From positions 682,001 through 746,000 of the forward strand of contig NZ_PEGF01000001.1 of the NCBI RefSeq assembly GCF_002742635.1: a stretch of DNA of 64,000 nucleotides, written 5' to 3'. The translations under genes were made by a program, and so were the position numbers. How positions within the stretch are numbered: the first letter of the stretch is position 1; each line of letters starts with the position of its first letter. Below, piece by piece: positions 44,274-53,070 of the stretch. This DNA is from Caulobacter sp. X. Lineage in GTDB: Bacteria; Pseudomonadota; Alphaproteobacteria; Caulobacterales; Caulobacteraceae. Below the pieces are notes generated by a model, which worked only from the letters and a program-made list of their open reading frames with translations, was not told where the DNA came from and did no database searches.

Positions 44274-45248
44274 GTGCTGCTCGAAATCCGCCACGTCACC
44301 CAGTACCACTACGAGCGCCCGGTGCGGGAAAGCCTGATGGAGCTGTGGATGCAGCCCCAGAAGTCCGCGCGCCAGCGGCTGGTCAGCTTCGAGCTGGACC
44401 TGGAGCCCGCCGCCCAGGTGTTCTCCTACGCCGACAGCTTCGGCAACGCCGTCTACCACTTCGACGTGCCCCAGCCGCACGACAAGCTGACCATCGTGGC
44501 CCGCTCCGCCGTCGAGACCGAGCCGCCGCTCGAACGGCCGGACCATCTGGACATGGGCGAGTGGGACAGGATGCGCAGCGAGTTCGTGCGCGGCGAGTGC
44601 TTCGACTTCCTGCGGCCCCACGGCTTCGTCCAGACGACCGAAGCGCTGCAGACCTTCATCAACGAGCACGATCTCGAGGCTCTTCGGCGCAAGGACCCCC
44701 TGACGGCCGTGCGAACCCTGTCGGAAACGATCTACAGCGCCTTTGAGTACCAGCCGGGCGTCACGGACGCCGACAGCCCCATCGACCTGGCGCTGAGCGC
44801 CGGCCGGGGCGTCTGCCAGGACTTCGCTCACATCATGCTGGCCGTCTGTCGCGGCTGGGGCGTGCCGGCGCGCTACGTCTCGGGCTATCTGTTCACCGAC
44901 CGCGAGGCCGGCGACCGTTCCGATCCGGACGCCACCCACGCCTGGGTCGAGGTGTTCCTGCCCAGCCTGCGCTGGGTCGGTTTCGACCCGACGAACAACA
45001 TGATGGCCGGCGAGCGCCATGTGGCCGTCGCCGTGGGCCGGGACTATGCGGACGTGACGCCGTCACGCGGGGTCTACAAGGGCGATTCCGAGAGCCAGTT
45101 GGCGGTCGGCGTCAGCGTCCGCAGAGCACGCGCGGCCATGGCCGAGCCCGAGTTCCTGCGCATGGCGCGGCCAAACTTCGCCGGCGGCCGTCGCCGTCCG
45201 ACCGCCGTCCGCGAGGACATGCACCAGCAGCAACAGCAGCAGCAGTAG
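44274..45248 (+). CDS. Transglutaminase-like protease with poly-Gln tail
   Basis: About 324 residues from GTG 44274, which has AGAGG nine bases upstream; the frame upstream overlaps the alpha-E gene. The N-terminal Transglut_N-type beta domain (LLEIRHVTQYHYERPVRESL) precedes the papain-like core. The catalytic triad lies in AGRGVCQDFAHIMLAVCRGW (Cys), DATHAWVEVFLPSLRWVGFD (His) and DPTNN (Asp). In this gene family the fold may act as a peptidase or transglutaminase on the product of the ATP-grasp ligase. The C-terminus ends in seven consecutive Gln residues, unusual for the family. Confidence 0.92.
   Translation: MLLEIRHVTQYHYERPVRESLMELWMQPQKSARQRLVSFELDLEPAAQVFSYADSFGNAVYHFDVPQPHDKLTIVARSAVETEPPLERPDHLDMGEWDRMRSEFVRGECFDFLRPHGFVQTTEALQTFINEHDLEALRRKDPLTAVRTLSETIYSAFEYQPGVTDADSPIDLALSAGRGVCQDFAHIMLAVCRGWGVPARYVSGYLFTDREAGDRSDPDATHAWVEVFLPSLRWVGFDPTNNMMAGERHVAVAVGRDYADVTPSRGVYKGDSESQLAVGVSVRRARAAMAEPEFLRMARPNFAGGRRRPTAVREDMHQQQQQQQ
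45225..45245 (+). repeat. CAG-type codon repeat at the end of the transglutaminase gene
   Basis: Seven consecutive Gln codons, six CAG and one CAA, directly before the TAG stop. Slippage could change tail length without altering the catalytic domain. Confidence 0.85.
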
Positions 45249-45250
45249 GC

Positions 45251-45272
45251 GCGGCGGGCGGTCACCCGCCGC
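45251..45272. terminator. GC-rich hairpin between convergent genes
   Basis: GCGGCGGG, six-base loop, CCCGCCGC: a perfect 8-bp stem directly after the transglutaminase stop and before the convergent PilZ stop at 45279. There is no T-tract, so it is a likely but not proven bidirectional terminator. Confidence 0.5.
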
Positions 45273-45278
45273 CGAAGA

Positions 45279-45617
45279 CTAGGCCGGAAGCGTCGCGGCG
45301 AAACGTCGGGCGATGTCCAGGGCGCCCGCGGCGCCGCCGGCGCGCGGCCCGATGCGGCTGGTCTCCAGGAACTGCACGCCCGCCTCGACCGACGAGCGCC
45401 AGACCACCTCGGCTAGGTGCACGCGGCGCCCGCCCGCATCGACGAAGATAAACCGATCCGGCGGCGGCGTGATGCCGGCCGTCGACAGGCGCGCCCCGCG
45501 CTCTGCGATGTCCAGCAGTGAGCACTTCCACGAACGCGGATCGTCGACGATGTAGATTTTGCGCGTCGCCGGCATCCGAGGATGCGCGCGACGCTCCGCG
45601 CCCGAGGGCTCGACCAT
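45279..45617 (-). CDS. PilZ-domain protein
   Basis: 112-residue single-domain protein. The N-terminal ERRAHPRMPATRKIYIVDD contains the RxxxR c-di-GMP-binding motif (RRAHPR). The second motif, normally D/NxSxxG, appears as DIAERGARL with Ala in place of Ser. The rest, HLAEVVWRSSVEAGVQFLE, matches the end of the PilZ barrel. It would be a c-di-GMP effector if binding is retained. It stands alone between the transglutaminase and cysA genes. Confidence 0.82.
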   Translation of the reverse strand: MVEPSGAERRAHPRMPATRKIYIVDDPRSWKCSLLDIAERGARLSTAGITPPPDRFIFVDAGGRRVHLAEVVWRSSVEAGVQFLETSRIGPRAGGAAGALDIARRFAATLPA

Positions 45618-45750
45618 AGACCTAAGACCTTCAAAACTTCTGCCGAGTCGGCGAGAGAGTTTACCGTAAGCCTTGATATTTCGTCTGCGCCCAGCGGCGC
45701 ATTCACCAAACCGGGTTTTCGAGATTTCGCTTCAAGGCGCCAAGCAGGCC

Positions 45751-46770
45751 CTAGGCGGCGTAGACGTGCGCCTTGCGCGCCGCCACGCGGACCGCGCCCT
45801 GGAAACGGGCCGCCTCGGCCCGCGAGGCGCTGATCTCGATTCGCCGACCGTCGAGCGTCGTCGCATTGACGGTCGTCAAGGCGCCTTGCACGTGCGCCCG
45901 ATCAACGCGCACCTCGAAACCGGCGTCGTCCAGAACAAAATCGTGCGGGCGCACATACGCCGTCGCCGCGCCGTCCCGAACGTCCGACGCCGGCAGGGCC
46001 AAGGCGCCTGCATTGAACCGGCCGCCGCTGACCTCGCCCTGGAAGCTGTTGGCTTCCCCGACGAAGCCGCAGACGAACGCCGAGGCGGGCTGGTCGTGCA
46101 CCTGGTCAGGCGTGCCGATCTGCTCGATCCGCCCCTGGTTCAGGATCGCGACCCGGTCGGCCAGCTCCAGCGCCTCCTCCTGGTCGTGGGTCACGAAGAT
46201 CGTGGTGACGCCGGTGGCGTCGTGCACGCGGCGCAACTCGCGACGCAGCGACTTGCGGACCGTGGCGTCCAGCGCGCCGAACGGCTCGTCCAGCAGCAGG
46301 ACGCTGGGCTGAACCGCCAGAGCGCGCGACAGGGCCACGCGCTGGCGTTGGCCGCCGGACAGTTGCGACGGGTAGCGCTGACCCAGCCCGTCCAATTCGA
46401 CCAGCTTCAGCAGATCCTCGACCCGCTGGGCGATCTCGGCCTTGGAGGGCTTGTCCTTACCCTTCCGGACATCGAGGCCGAACGCGATGTTCTTGGCCAC
46501 GGTCATGTGCTTGAAAAGCGCGTACTGCTGGAAGACGAAGCCCACGCGCCGGGCCGCGGCCGAGGCGTAGGTGACGTCCTGGCCATGGAACAGCACCTGC
46601 CCTTCGTCGGGGAACTCCAGGCCCGCGATGGTGCGCAAGAGCGTCGTCTTGCCCGAGCCTGACGGCCCTAGCAGCGCCAGCAATTCGCCGTCTGCGATCT
46701 CGAGGTCCACCTTGTTCAGCGCGGGATAGCGGCCGAACTTTTTCTCGACGGAGCGGATGGAGATGGTCAT
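45751..46770 (-). CDS. cysA: Sulfate/thiosulfate ABC transporter ATP-binding protein
   Basis: ATPase of the sulfate importer, about 339 residues from ATG 46770 ([20 protein letters not shown]). Walker A is [20 protein letters not shown], the Q-loop [20 protein letters not shown], the ABC signature [17 protein letters not shown], Walker [21 protein letters not shown], and the switch His is in [19 protein letters not shown]-terminal TOBE-like regulatory region follows. It lies 16 bp after cysW in the run cysT-cysW-cysA. A frame extending to 46833 would overlap cysW and is not needed. Confidence 0.96.
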   Translation of the reverse strand: MTISIRSVEKKFGRYPALNKVDLEIADGELLALLGPSGSGKTTLLRTIAGLEFPDEGQVLFHGQDVTYASAAARRVGFVFQQYALFKHMTVAKNIAFGLDVRKGKDKPSKAEIAQRVEDLLKLVELDGLGQRYPSQLSGGQRQRVALSRALAVQPSVLLLDEPFGALDATVRKSLRRELRRVHDATGVTTIFVTHDQEEALELADRVAILNQGRIEQIGTPDQVHDQPASAFVCGFVGEANSFQGEVSGGRFNAGALALPASDVRDGAATAYVRPHDFVLDDAGFEVRVDRAHVQGALTTVNATTLDGRRIEISASRAEAARFQGAVRVAARKAHVYAA

Positions 46771-46786
46771 GGGCCGTTCAGTCCGT

Positions 46787-47647
46787 TCAGTGTCCGCCAC
46801 GCCCGGCGCGAACGTCGGGCTGGGCGACTTCAAGCGCCGTCTTCAGGACGAGGGTGACAACCGCCAGCAGGCACAGCAGGGCCGCGACGGCAAAGGCGCC
46901 GACGAAGTCGTATTCGTTGTAAAGGATCTCGACGTGCAGCGGCATGGTGTTGGTCAGGCCGCGGATATGGCCGCTGACCACCGACACCGCGCCGAACTCG
47001 CCCATGGCGCGGGCGTTGCACAGCAGGACGCCGTACAGCAGGCCCCACCGGACGTTCGGCGCGGTCACCCGCCAGAACGTGTAGAGCCCGCCAGCGCCCA
47101 TCGACACGGCCGCCTCCTCCTCGCTGGTCCCCTGCTCCTGCATCAGCGGGATCAGTTCGCGGGCGACGAACGGGAAGGTCACGAAGATGGTGGCCAGGAC
47201 GATGCCCGGCACGGCGAAGATGATCTTCATGTCATTGTCCAGCAGCCACTCGCCCATCCAGCCCTGCAGGCCGAAGACCAGCACATAGATCAGGCCCGCC
47301 ACGACGGGCGAAACCGAGAACGGCAGGTCAATCAGGGTGATTAGGAACGACTTGCCCCAGAAGTCGTGCTTGGCGATCGCCCACGAGGCGCAGAGCCCGA
47401 ACACCGCGTTGAACGGCACGGCGATGGCGGCTGTGATCAGGGTCAGCTTCACGGCCGCCAAGGCGTCGGGATTGCTGACGGCGGCCAGAGCGGCGTCCAG
47501 GCCCTTGCGCAGAGCCTCCGCGAATACGGCGACCAACGGCAGGATCAGGACCAGCGCCAGGAAGGCCATGACCGTCCCGACGACCAGGACCTTGGCCCAG
47601 GTCGGATCGTCGGTGGCCCGGCGGTGGCGCGTAGCGACGGCGCTCAT
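46787..47647 (-). CDS. cysW: Sulfate ABC transporter permease CysW
   Basis: About 286 residues with six membrane helices ([60 protein letters not shown] and others). The EAA loop contacting CysA reads [20 protein letters not shown]. The segment [20 protein letters not shown] is the CysW signature. ATG 47647 overlaps the cysT stop by one base (TGATG); the frame upstream of it lies in cysT. Confidence 0.96.
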   Translation of the reverse strand: MSAVATRHRRATDDPTWAKVLVVGTVMAFLALVLILPLVAVFAEALRKGLDAALAAVSNPDALAAVKLTLITAAIAVPFNAVFGLCASWAIAKHDFWGKSFLITLIDLPFSVSPVVAGLIYVLVFGLQGWMGEWLLDNDMKIIFAVPGIVLATIFVTFPFVARELIPLMQEQGTSEEEAAVSMGAGGLYTFWRVTAPNVRWGLLYGVLLCNARAMGEFGAVSVVSGHIRGLTNTMPLHVEILYNEYDFVGAFAVAALLCLLAVVTLVLKTALEVAQPDVRAGRGGH

Positions 47648-48510
47648 CAGGCGAACCTCCGCGACCAGGCTTGGATGGCGTTGATGACCAGCAGCATCGT
47701 GAACGAGACGGCCAGCATCACCACGGCGATCGTGGCGGCGCGGGCGTATTCGAACTGCTCCAGCTGGATGATGATCAGCAGCGGCGCGATCTCGGACTTG
47801 TAGGGCATGTTGCCGGCGATGAAGATCACCGAGCCGTACTCGCCCACCCCGCGCGCGAAGGCCAGGGCGAAGCCGGTCAGCCACGCCGGCGCCAAGGCCG
47901 GCAGGACGATGCGCAAGATAGTGTCAAAACGGCTAGCGCCCAGGCTGGCGGCCGCCTCCTCGACATCCTCGGCGGCGTCGCGCAGCACCGGCTCGATGGT
48001 GCGAACCACGAACGGCAGACCGATGAAGATCAAGGCGATCGTGACGCCGATCGGATTGTAGGCGGCCTTGATCCCCAGGGGCGTCAGAAACTGCCCAACC
48101 CAGCCATTAGGAGAATAGAGCGTCGCCAGAGCAATGCCGGCGACGGCGGTCGGAAGGGCGAATGGCAGGTCGACCAGGGCGTTGACGATCGTCTTGCCCG
48201 GAAAGTCGTAGCGGACCAGCGCCCAAGCCGTCAGGACGCCGAATACGCCGTTGACCAGGGCCGCGACAAAGGCCGCGCCGAAGGTCAGGCGGTAGGCCGC
48301 CATCGCGCGCTGAGAGGTGGCGACGGTCCAGAACTCGGCCGGCGACTGCTGGGCCGCCTTCAGCACCACGGCCGACAACGGGATCAGGACGATCAACGAC
48401 AGCACGCTCAGGGTGACGCCCATTGTCAGGCCGAAGCCCGGAATGGCCGAGCGGCGGCGGAACAAGGGTCTCTTGGCCGGCGGCCGGCGCTCGGCGGTGT
48501 CGGCGGTCAT
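47647..48510 (-). CDS. cysT: Sulfate ABC transporter permease CysT
   Basis: About 287 residues with six membrane helices, starting [20 protein letters not shown]. The EAA loop is [20 protein letters not shown], and [20 protein letters not shown] is diagnostic for CysT/CysU. I start at ATG 48510; ATG 48546 is possible, and neither has a strong ribosome site. It is first in the cysT-cysW-cysA run. No periplasmic sulfate-binding protein gene is upstream or anywhere else in the window, so it must be encoded elsewhere. Confidence 0.95.
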   Translation of the reverse strand: MTADTAERRPPAKRPLFRRRSAIPGFGLTMGVTLSVLSLIVLIPLSAVVLKAAQQSPAEFWTVATSQRAMAAYRLTFGAAFVAALVNGVFGVLTAWALVRYDFPGKTIVNALVDLPFALPTAVAGIALATLYSPNGWVGQFLTPLGIKAAYNPIGVTIALIFIGLPFVVRTIEPVLRDAAEDVEEAAASLGASRFDTILRIVLPALAPAWLTGFALAFARGVGEYGSVIFIAGNMPYKSEIAPLLIIIQLEQFEYARAATIAVVMLAVSFTMLLVINAIQAWSRRFA

Positions 48511-48625
48511 CGTCTGATCGTCGTCCAGGGTCCGGGCTCGCCACATGGCTCTAGCAGAAGCTGAACGCCTCCAGGGCCGTGTCGGTCCCGGCGGCGTCGT
48601 GAAAACTGAGCTGCTTAAATCTCTA

Positions 48626-48637
48626 CCACGATCGTGG
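48626..48637. promoter_or_regulatory. Perfect 12-bp palindrome upstream of cysT
   Basis: CCACGATCGTGG lies 116 bases upstream of the cysT ATG in a gene-free leader flanked by AT-rich stretches. It is a candidate operator for a sulfur-responsive regulator; no family assignment is possible from the site alone. Confidence 0.4.
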
Positions 48638-48724
48638 GGCAAACGAGAAAAGCCGGATGGGGCGTAGAGAAAAACTGGCGAGAGCAGCTAAACGGCCTGT
48701 GAAGGCGTAGTCTTCAAACAACGT

Positions 48725-48745
48725 CCGCGCGATGAAACCGCGCGG
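48725..48745 (-). terminator. Terminator of the tRNA-Lys gene
   Basis: Read on the minus strand, CCGCGCG, seven-base loop, CGCGCGG is followed by a T-rich ACGTTGTTTG tract, 34 bases downstream of the tRNA 3' end. This would separate the tRNA transcript from the cys leader. Confidence 0.55.
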
Positions 48746-48778
48746 CGTAGAAGCTTTTCGGATCAGAGACTTGAAGTT

Positions 48779-48853
48779 TGGTAGGCCGGCTGGGACTCGA
48801 ACCCAGGACCATTCGATTAAAAGTCGAATGCTCTACCACTGAGCTACCGGCCC
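48779..48853 (-). tRNA. tRNA-Lys (anticodon TTT)
   Basis: Complete cloverleaf on the minus strand, 75 nt including an encoded CCA. Acceptor GGGCCGG pairs with CCGGCCT (one G-U). The D-arm is GCTC...GAGC and the anticodon stem TTCGA/TCGAA encloses loop CTTTTAA, so the anticodon is TTT. The T-arm is CTGGG-TTCGAGT-CCCAG. The discriminator base is A. It reads AAA and AAG lysine codons. Confidence 0.97.
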
Positions 48854-48891
48854 GCTCACGATCCGGCGGGGGCCGGTGGAAGCGGCGCGGA

Positions 48892-48919
48892 CCATAGTCG
48901 GGGGTCGGCGCGGTCGCAA
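48892..48919 (-). promoter_or_regulatory. Possible tRNA-Lys promoter
   Basis: Minus-strand TTGCGACC (48912-48919) and CTATGG (48892-48897) with 14 bases between resemble the TTGACGS/GCTANAWC Caulobacter pattern imperfectly and lie about 40 bases upstream of the tRNA 5' end. Confidence 0.3.
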
Positions 48920-48980
48920 GCACGCTTTCGCCGTTTTTCCCGCCCAGAGTGGTAAAGCTGTGAGCAGGTTAGGGTGAGTC

Positions 48981-49685
48981 ATGCGTAGAACCTTGCTTTT
49001 AGCGGGCTTTCTGGCGGCCGTGGCCGCCGGATGCGCCTCCGCGCGCCAACAGACCGCGCCGTCGCAACCTCCCGCTCAAGAGTCAGACGAGCGCATCAAG
49101 TCGACCTCGGAGGCCAACAAGGATGGAATCACCGGCGCCATGACCGCGCCGCTGAGAGATGTGAACGTCATCCGGACCAAGATCCCGCGGGTCCTGCTTG
49201 AGTCCATGGATGATCCGTATAGGCGTCCGACCCCCGCGAGCTGCGCCAGCCTGATCTCGTTGATCAAACCGTTGGACGCGGCGCTGGGCGAAGACCTCGA
49301 CAGCATGCCCGCGACCGAGGACGAGGATCTGATGGACCGCGGGCGCAAGGCCGCCGGCGAAGCGGCCCTCGGCGCCGTCGCCAGCGCCGCGCAGGACATG
49401 ATCCCCATGCGGGGCTGGGTGCGGAAGCTATCGGGCGCCGAGCGACACGACCGCCTGGTGCAGAGCGCCATCGCCTCGGGCGCCGTTCGCCGCGCCTACT
49501 TGAAGGGCTTGGGCGAGTCCCGCGGCTGCAACCCGCCGGCCACGCCGCAGCACAAGCCGCCGGCGCCCCCGCCCGTGGTCGATCCCGGCATGCCGCCGCC
49601 TCCGGATCCTTACGGCCCGCGCAAGCCGCGCTTCCCCATCCATAAGGATGAGCTTCCGCCCCAGCCCAAGGGGCCGTCGTCCTGA
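48981..49685 (+). CDS. Predicted lipoprotein of unknown function
   Basis: 234 residues. The lipoprotein signal peptide is clear: MRRTLLLAGFLAAVAAGCAS, with lipobox VAAGC and Cys18 as the acylated residue. The mature part has a helical segment with DRGRKAAGEAALGAVASAAQ, a conserved-looking Cys pair (ASCASLI and SRGCNPP), and a long Pro-rich tail (KPPAPPPVVDPGMPPPPDPY). AGGGTGA lies just before the ATG. No domain is recognised. It ends seven bases from the convergent tgt gene. Confidence 0.78.
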   Translation: MRRTLLLAGFLAAVAAGCASARQQTAPSQPPAQESDERIKSTSEANKDGITGAMTAPLRDVNVIRTKIPRVLLESMDDPYRRPTPASCASLISLIKPLDAALGEDLDSMPATEDEDLMDRGRKAAGEAALGAVASAAQDMIPMRGWVRKLSGAERHDRLVQSAIASGAVRRAYLKGLGESRGCNPPATPQHKPPAPPPVVDPGMPPPPDPYGPRKPRFPIHKDELPPQPKGPSS

Positions 49686-49692
49686 AGACTCG

Positions 49693-50808
49693 CTACTGAG
49701 ACAGGTGCCGGGCGGCGAAGTCGCGACGGAACTGCTCGAAGCGCCCCTCGGCGATCGCCGCGCGCATGGCGGCGGTCAGGGCCTGGAAGAAGGCGATGTT
49801 GTGCCAGGACAGCAGAACCTGGCCCAGGATCTCCTCGGCCTTGAACAGGTGTCGCAGATAGGCCTTGGAGTAGTCGCGGCTGGCCGGGCAGTCGCTGGTC
49901 GGGTCCAGCGGCGTGTCATCCTCGGCGTACTTGGCGTTCTTCAGATTGATCGGCCCGTCCCAGGTCCAGGCCTGGCCGTGGCGGCCCGAGCGGGTCGGCA
50001 GGACGCAGTCGAACATGTCGACGCCCCGGGCGACAGCCTCGACCAGATCGATCGGCTTGCCCACGCCCATCAGGTAGCGCGGACGGTCATGAGGCAGCAG
50101 GCCCGGCGCGTAGTCGAGGACCTCGCACATCGCCTCGTGCCCCTCGCCGACGGCCAGGCCGCCGATGGCGTAGCCGTCGAAGTCAATCTCCTGCAGCTTC
50201 TCGGAAGACTCGCGGCGGAGGTTTTCGAAGGTCGAGCCCTGCTGGATGCCGAACAGGGCCTGGCGGTCCCGCGTTCCGAAGGCGTCCTTCGAGCGCTTGG
50301 CCCAGCGGGCGGAGAGCTCCATGCCCTTGCGCGCCCTCGCCTCCTCTGCCGGCCAGGCGACACACTCGTCCAGCTGCATGACGATGTCGCTGCCCAGCAG
50401 GTCGGCCTGGATCTCGATCGAGCGCTCAGGGGTGAGCACGTGCTTGGAGCCGTCGACGTGGCTGGAGAAGGTCACGGCCTCCTCGGTCAGCTTGCTGATG
50501 CCCGACAGGCTCATGACCTGGAAGCCGCCGCTGTCGGTCAGGATCGGCTTGTCCCAGCGCATGAATTTATGCAGGCCGCCCAAGCGCGCCACGCGCTCGG
50601 CCGAGGGCCGCAGCATCAGGTGGTAGGTGTTGCCCAGGATGATGTCGGCGCCGGTGTCCTTGACCTGGTCGACGGTCATGGCCTTGACCGTGGCGGCCGT
50701 GCCGACCGGCATGAAGGCCGGGGTGCGGATGTCGCCGCGCGGCGTCTTGAGCACGCCCGTGCGCGCCTTGCCGTCCGTGGCTTTGATTTCGAAAGGGAAC
50801 GCGGCCAT
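49693..50808 (-). CDS. tgt: Queuine tRNA-ribosyltransferase
   Basis: Exchanges guanine-34 of GUN-anticodon tRNAs for the queuosine precursor preQ1. 371 residues. Substrate-site motifs are intact: [40 protein letters not shown] and the nucleophile region [19 protein letters not shown]. The zinc-binding segment is unusual. Where homologues have CxCxxC followed by a downstream His, this protein has SDCPAS (residues 305-310) with the His kept (His336), so two of three Cys ligands are Ser. The start overlaps the queA stop by one base, making a queA-tgt operon that covers two consecutive queuosine steps. Confidence 0.96.
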   Translation of the reverse strand: MAAFPFEIKATDGKARTGVLKTPRGDIRTPAFMPVGTAATVKAMTVDQVKDTGADIILGNTYHLMLRPSAERVARLGGLHKFMRWDKPILTDSGGFQVMSLSGISKLTEEAVTFSSHVDGSKHVLTPERSIEIQADLLGSDIVMQLDECVAWPAEEARARKGMELSARWAKRSKDAFGTRDRQALFGIQQGSTFENLRRESSEKLQEIDFDGYAIGGLAVGEGHEAMCEVLDYAPGLLPHDRPRYLMGVGKPIDLVEAVARGVDMFDCVLPTRSGRHGQAWTWDGPINLKNAKYAEDDTPLDPTSDCPASRDYSKAYLRHLFKAEEILGQVLLSWHNIAFFQALTAAMRAAIAEGRFEQFRRDFAARHLSQ

Positions 50809-51914
50809 CAGCGGGTCTCGGGCTCGGCGCGGAACAGCAGGCTGCCGTCGCCATAGGAATAGAAGCGATAGCCCGTCGATATGGCGTGCTCATAGGCCGC
50901 GCGCATCGTCTCGCGTCCGGCGAAGGCGCTGACCAGCATGAACAGGGTCGACTTGGGCAGGTGAAAGTTCGTCATCAGCACGTCGGCGGCGCGGAAGCGG
51001 TAGCCCGGCGTGATGAAGATCGCCGTCTCGTCGGCGAAGGGCCGCACGACGCCGTCCTCGCCCGTGGCGCTCTCCAGCAGGCGCAGGCTGGTAGTGCCGA
51101 CGCAGACGATCCGGCCGCCGGCGGCGCGAACGGCGTTCAGGGCGTCGGCGACTTCGCGCGTCACCTGGCCGTATTCGGCGTGCATCTTGTGCTCGGAGAC
51201 GTCGTCGGTCTTGACCGGCAGGAAGGTCCCCGCTCCGACGTGCAAGGTGACGAAATGGGTCGAAACGCCCTTAGCCTTCAGAGCCTCGAGCAACGCCGGA
51301 GTGAAATGCAGTCCGGCGGTCGGCGCGGCGACGGAGCCGTCTTCGCGCGCATAGACCGTCTGGTAGTCGGCGCGATCGCGCTCATCCTCGCCGCGTTTGG
51401 CGGCGATGTAGGGCGGCAAAGGCATGTCGCCGTGGCGGGCGATACCGATGTCGAGGTCCGGTCCCGAAAGGTCGAAGGCCAGCACCACCTCGCCGCCGTC
51501 ATGCTTCTCGATCACTGTGGCGTCCAGCCGGTCAGCCTCGCAGGCGCGATCGTCGCGCGCGCCGAACGAGACGCGGTCGCCGGCTTTCAGGCGCTTGCCG
51601 GGACGCATGAAGGCGCTCCAGCGATCGGGCGCGACGCGACGGTGCAAGGTCGCCTCGACGGCGACCGGCGTACCGTCCGCGCCGCCCGTCGTCCGCCCGT
51701 CGCGCAGGCCAGCAAGACGCGCGGGGATCACGCGCGTGTCGTTGAAGACCATAGCGTCGCCGGGACGCAGGAAATCGGGCAGTTCACGAACCACATGATC
51801 AGCCAGATCCTGGCCAGGACGCACGACCAGCAGACGCGCGGCGTCGCGCGGCTCGGCCGGCCGCAGAGCGATGCGATCCTCGGGGAGGTCGAAGTCGAAA
51901 TCGGATAGGCGCAT
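50808..51914 (-). CDS. queA: S-adenosylmethionine:tRNA ribosyltransferase-isomerase
   Basis: Transfers and isomerises the ribosyl of SAM onto preQ1-34 in tRNA, giving epoxyqueuosine. 368 residues, full length. Blocks: [94 protein letters not shown] and [20 protein letters not shown]. Its stop overlaps the tgt ATG (TGATG). It is divergent from the membrane endonuclease/phosphatase-family gene at 52045; the 130-bp gap should carry both promoters. Confidence 0.97.
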   Translation of the reverse strand: MRLSDFDFDLPEDRIALRPAEPRDAARLLVVRPGQDLADHVVRELPDFLRPGDAMVFNDTRVIPARLAGLRDGRTTGGADGTPVAVEATLHRRVAPDRWSAFMRPGKRLKAGDRVSFGARDDRACEADRLDATVIEKHDGGEVVLAFDLSGPDLDIGIARHGDMPLPPYIAAKRGEDERDRADYQTVYAREDGSVAAPTAGLHFTPALLEALKAKGVSTHFVTLHVGAGTFLPVKTDDVSEHKMHAEYGQVTREVADALNAVRAAGGRIVCVGTTSLRLLESATGEDGVVRPFADETAIFITPGYRFRAADVLMTNFHLPKSTLFMLVSAFAGRETMRAAYEHAISTGYRFYSYGDGSLLFRAEPETR

Positions 51915-52044
51915 GGGCGCGCTTCAAGCGCACGATGGGCGCCGAAGGTCAAGAGTCAGGCGATCGGCGGGAGAGACGCGGCGAAGCGATAAACCGTCAA
52001 ACGCGAGCGCGCCAATAGTCATTGACGCATGCTAACAGCGCCCC

Positions 52045-53016
52045 ATGCGCCTCATTGCACAGCTCCTGAGTCTCCTCGTCCGCGGCACGGGCCTGATGCT
52101 GGGCCTATCCGGTGCGATCCTTGCCCTGATGAGCCTGGGCGGCGCGATCAGCCCCCGTCTCGACGCGCTGACCCATGCAGCGCCGCTATGGCTGGCCATG
52201 GGCGTGGGGGCGGTCGTCCTGGGAGGCCTGTTCGCGCGCCAGGCGGAGCGGTGGGTCATTGTCGCCCTTGGCGTCGTCACGATTAGCGCCTGCGGCGTGA
52301 TGATGCTTCCCGAGCTGCGCATGGCCTGGCGCTTCAAGCCGGCGGCCGCGGCGCCCGGCGACCTCAAGATCATCCAGTTCAACGCCTGGCACGAGAACTA
52401 CGCGCCCGAGAAGAGCTCTGAGTGGCTGCTGGCGCAGAACGCCGACGTCATCGTGATGGAGGAAGTAGGCGGTTCGGCGTGGCCGATCGCGAAGAGCTTG
52501 AGAAAGGCCTATCCCTTCACGGCCTGCAAGGCTGGCGCCTGTGAGCCCTGGATCTTCTCGCGGCGGAAAATCCTCGACTCCGGCGCCCTTTCAAAGGGAT
52601 TGCCGGCCGCCTGGGCCCGGATAGAAGATCCGGCCGGGCCTTTCACGGTGATGGGCGCTCACTATGTCTGGCCCGTGCCGGCGGGCCATCAGCAAGAGCA
52701 GTCAGTCATGTTGGCCAAGGCGGCCTCCGCCTTCGACCACCACAGCCTGATCATCACCGGCGACTTCAACTCGACGCCCTGGTCGTTCACCCTGAAGCGG
52801 CAGGACAAAGCACTGAGCCTTCAGCGATGGACCCGAGCCCTGCCCTCCTGGCCGTCCGGTCAGTTCTCGCGCGTCGCCGCCGCGCCGGCGCCGTTCCTGC
52901 CGATCGATCACGTCTACGCCGGTTCCGACTGGCGCGCGGTGAAGGTGGAGCGAGGCCCGGCCATCGGATCCGACCACCGCCCGATCATCGTGACCCTGCG
53001 GAGATCGCCGAAATAG
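52045..53016 (+). CDS. Membrane-anchored endonuclease/exonuclease/phosphatase family protein
   Basis: 323 residues. Three hydrophobic helices occupy about residues 5-95 (LLSLLVRGTGLMLGLSGAIL, PLWLAMGVGAVVLGGLFARQ, WVIVALGVVTISACGVMML). The catalytic EEP domain follows: LKIIQFNAWHENYAPE, ADVIVMEEVGG, LIITGDFNSTPWSFTLK, FLPIDHVYAGSDWRAVK and GSDHRPIIVTLRRSP. This layout, shared with YafD-like proteins, places a Mg-dependent phosphodiesterase-type domain on one side of the inner membrane. The substrate is unknown. It ends at a strong hairpin and converges on the cyclophilin gene. Confidence 0.87.
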   Translation: MRLIAQLLSLLVRGTGLMLGLSGAILALMSLGGAISPRLDALTHAAPLWLAMGVGAVVLGGLFARQAERWVIVALGVVTISACGVMMLPELRMAWRFKPAAAAPGDLKIIQFNAWHENYAPEKSSEWLLAQNADVIVMEEVGGSAWPIAKSLRKAYPFTACKAGACEPWIFSRRKILDSGALSKGLPAAWARIEDPAGPFTVMGAHYVWPVPAGHQQEQSVMLAKAASAFDHHSLIITGDFNSTPWSFTLKRQDKALSLQRWTRALPSWPSGQFSRVAAAPAPFLPIDHVYAGSDWRAVKVERGPAIGSDHRPIIVTLRRSPK

Positions 53017-53017
53017 A

Positions 53018-53048
53018 AACGGCTCCGGACGCGAAGCCCGGAGCCGTT
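53018..53048. terminator. Bidirectional rho-independent terminator
   Basis: AACGGCTCCGG, nine-base loop, CCGGAGCCGTT: a perfect 11-bp stem between two convergent genes, directly after the stop at 53016. On the minus strand it is followed by TCTATTTCGG, a reasonable T-rich tract. Confidence 0.75.
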
Positions 53049-53070
53049 CGAATGCGCGATGCGCTAAGGG

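Noticed and set aside
52022..52048. TTGACGC with GCTAACAG before the gene at 52045, resembling promoter boxes
   Set aside because: Only two bases separate them, whereas 10-14 are needed, and a start from this -35 would fall inside the coding region.
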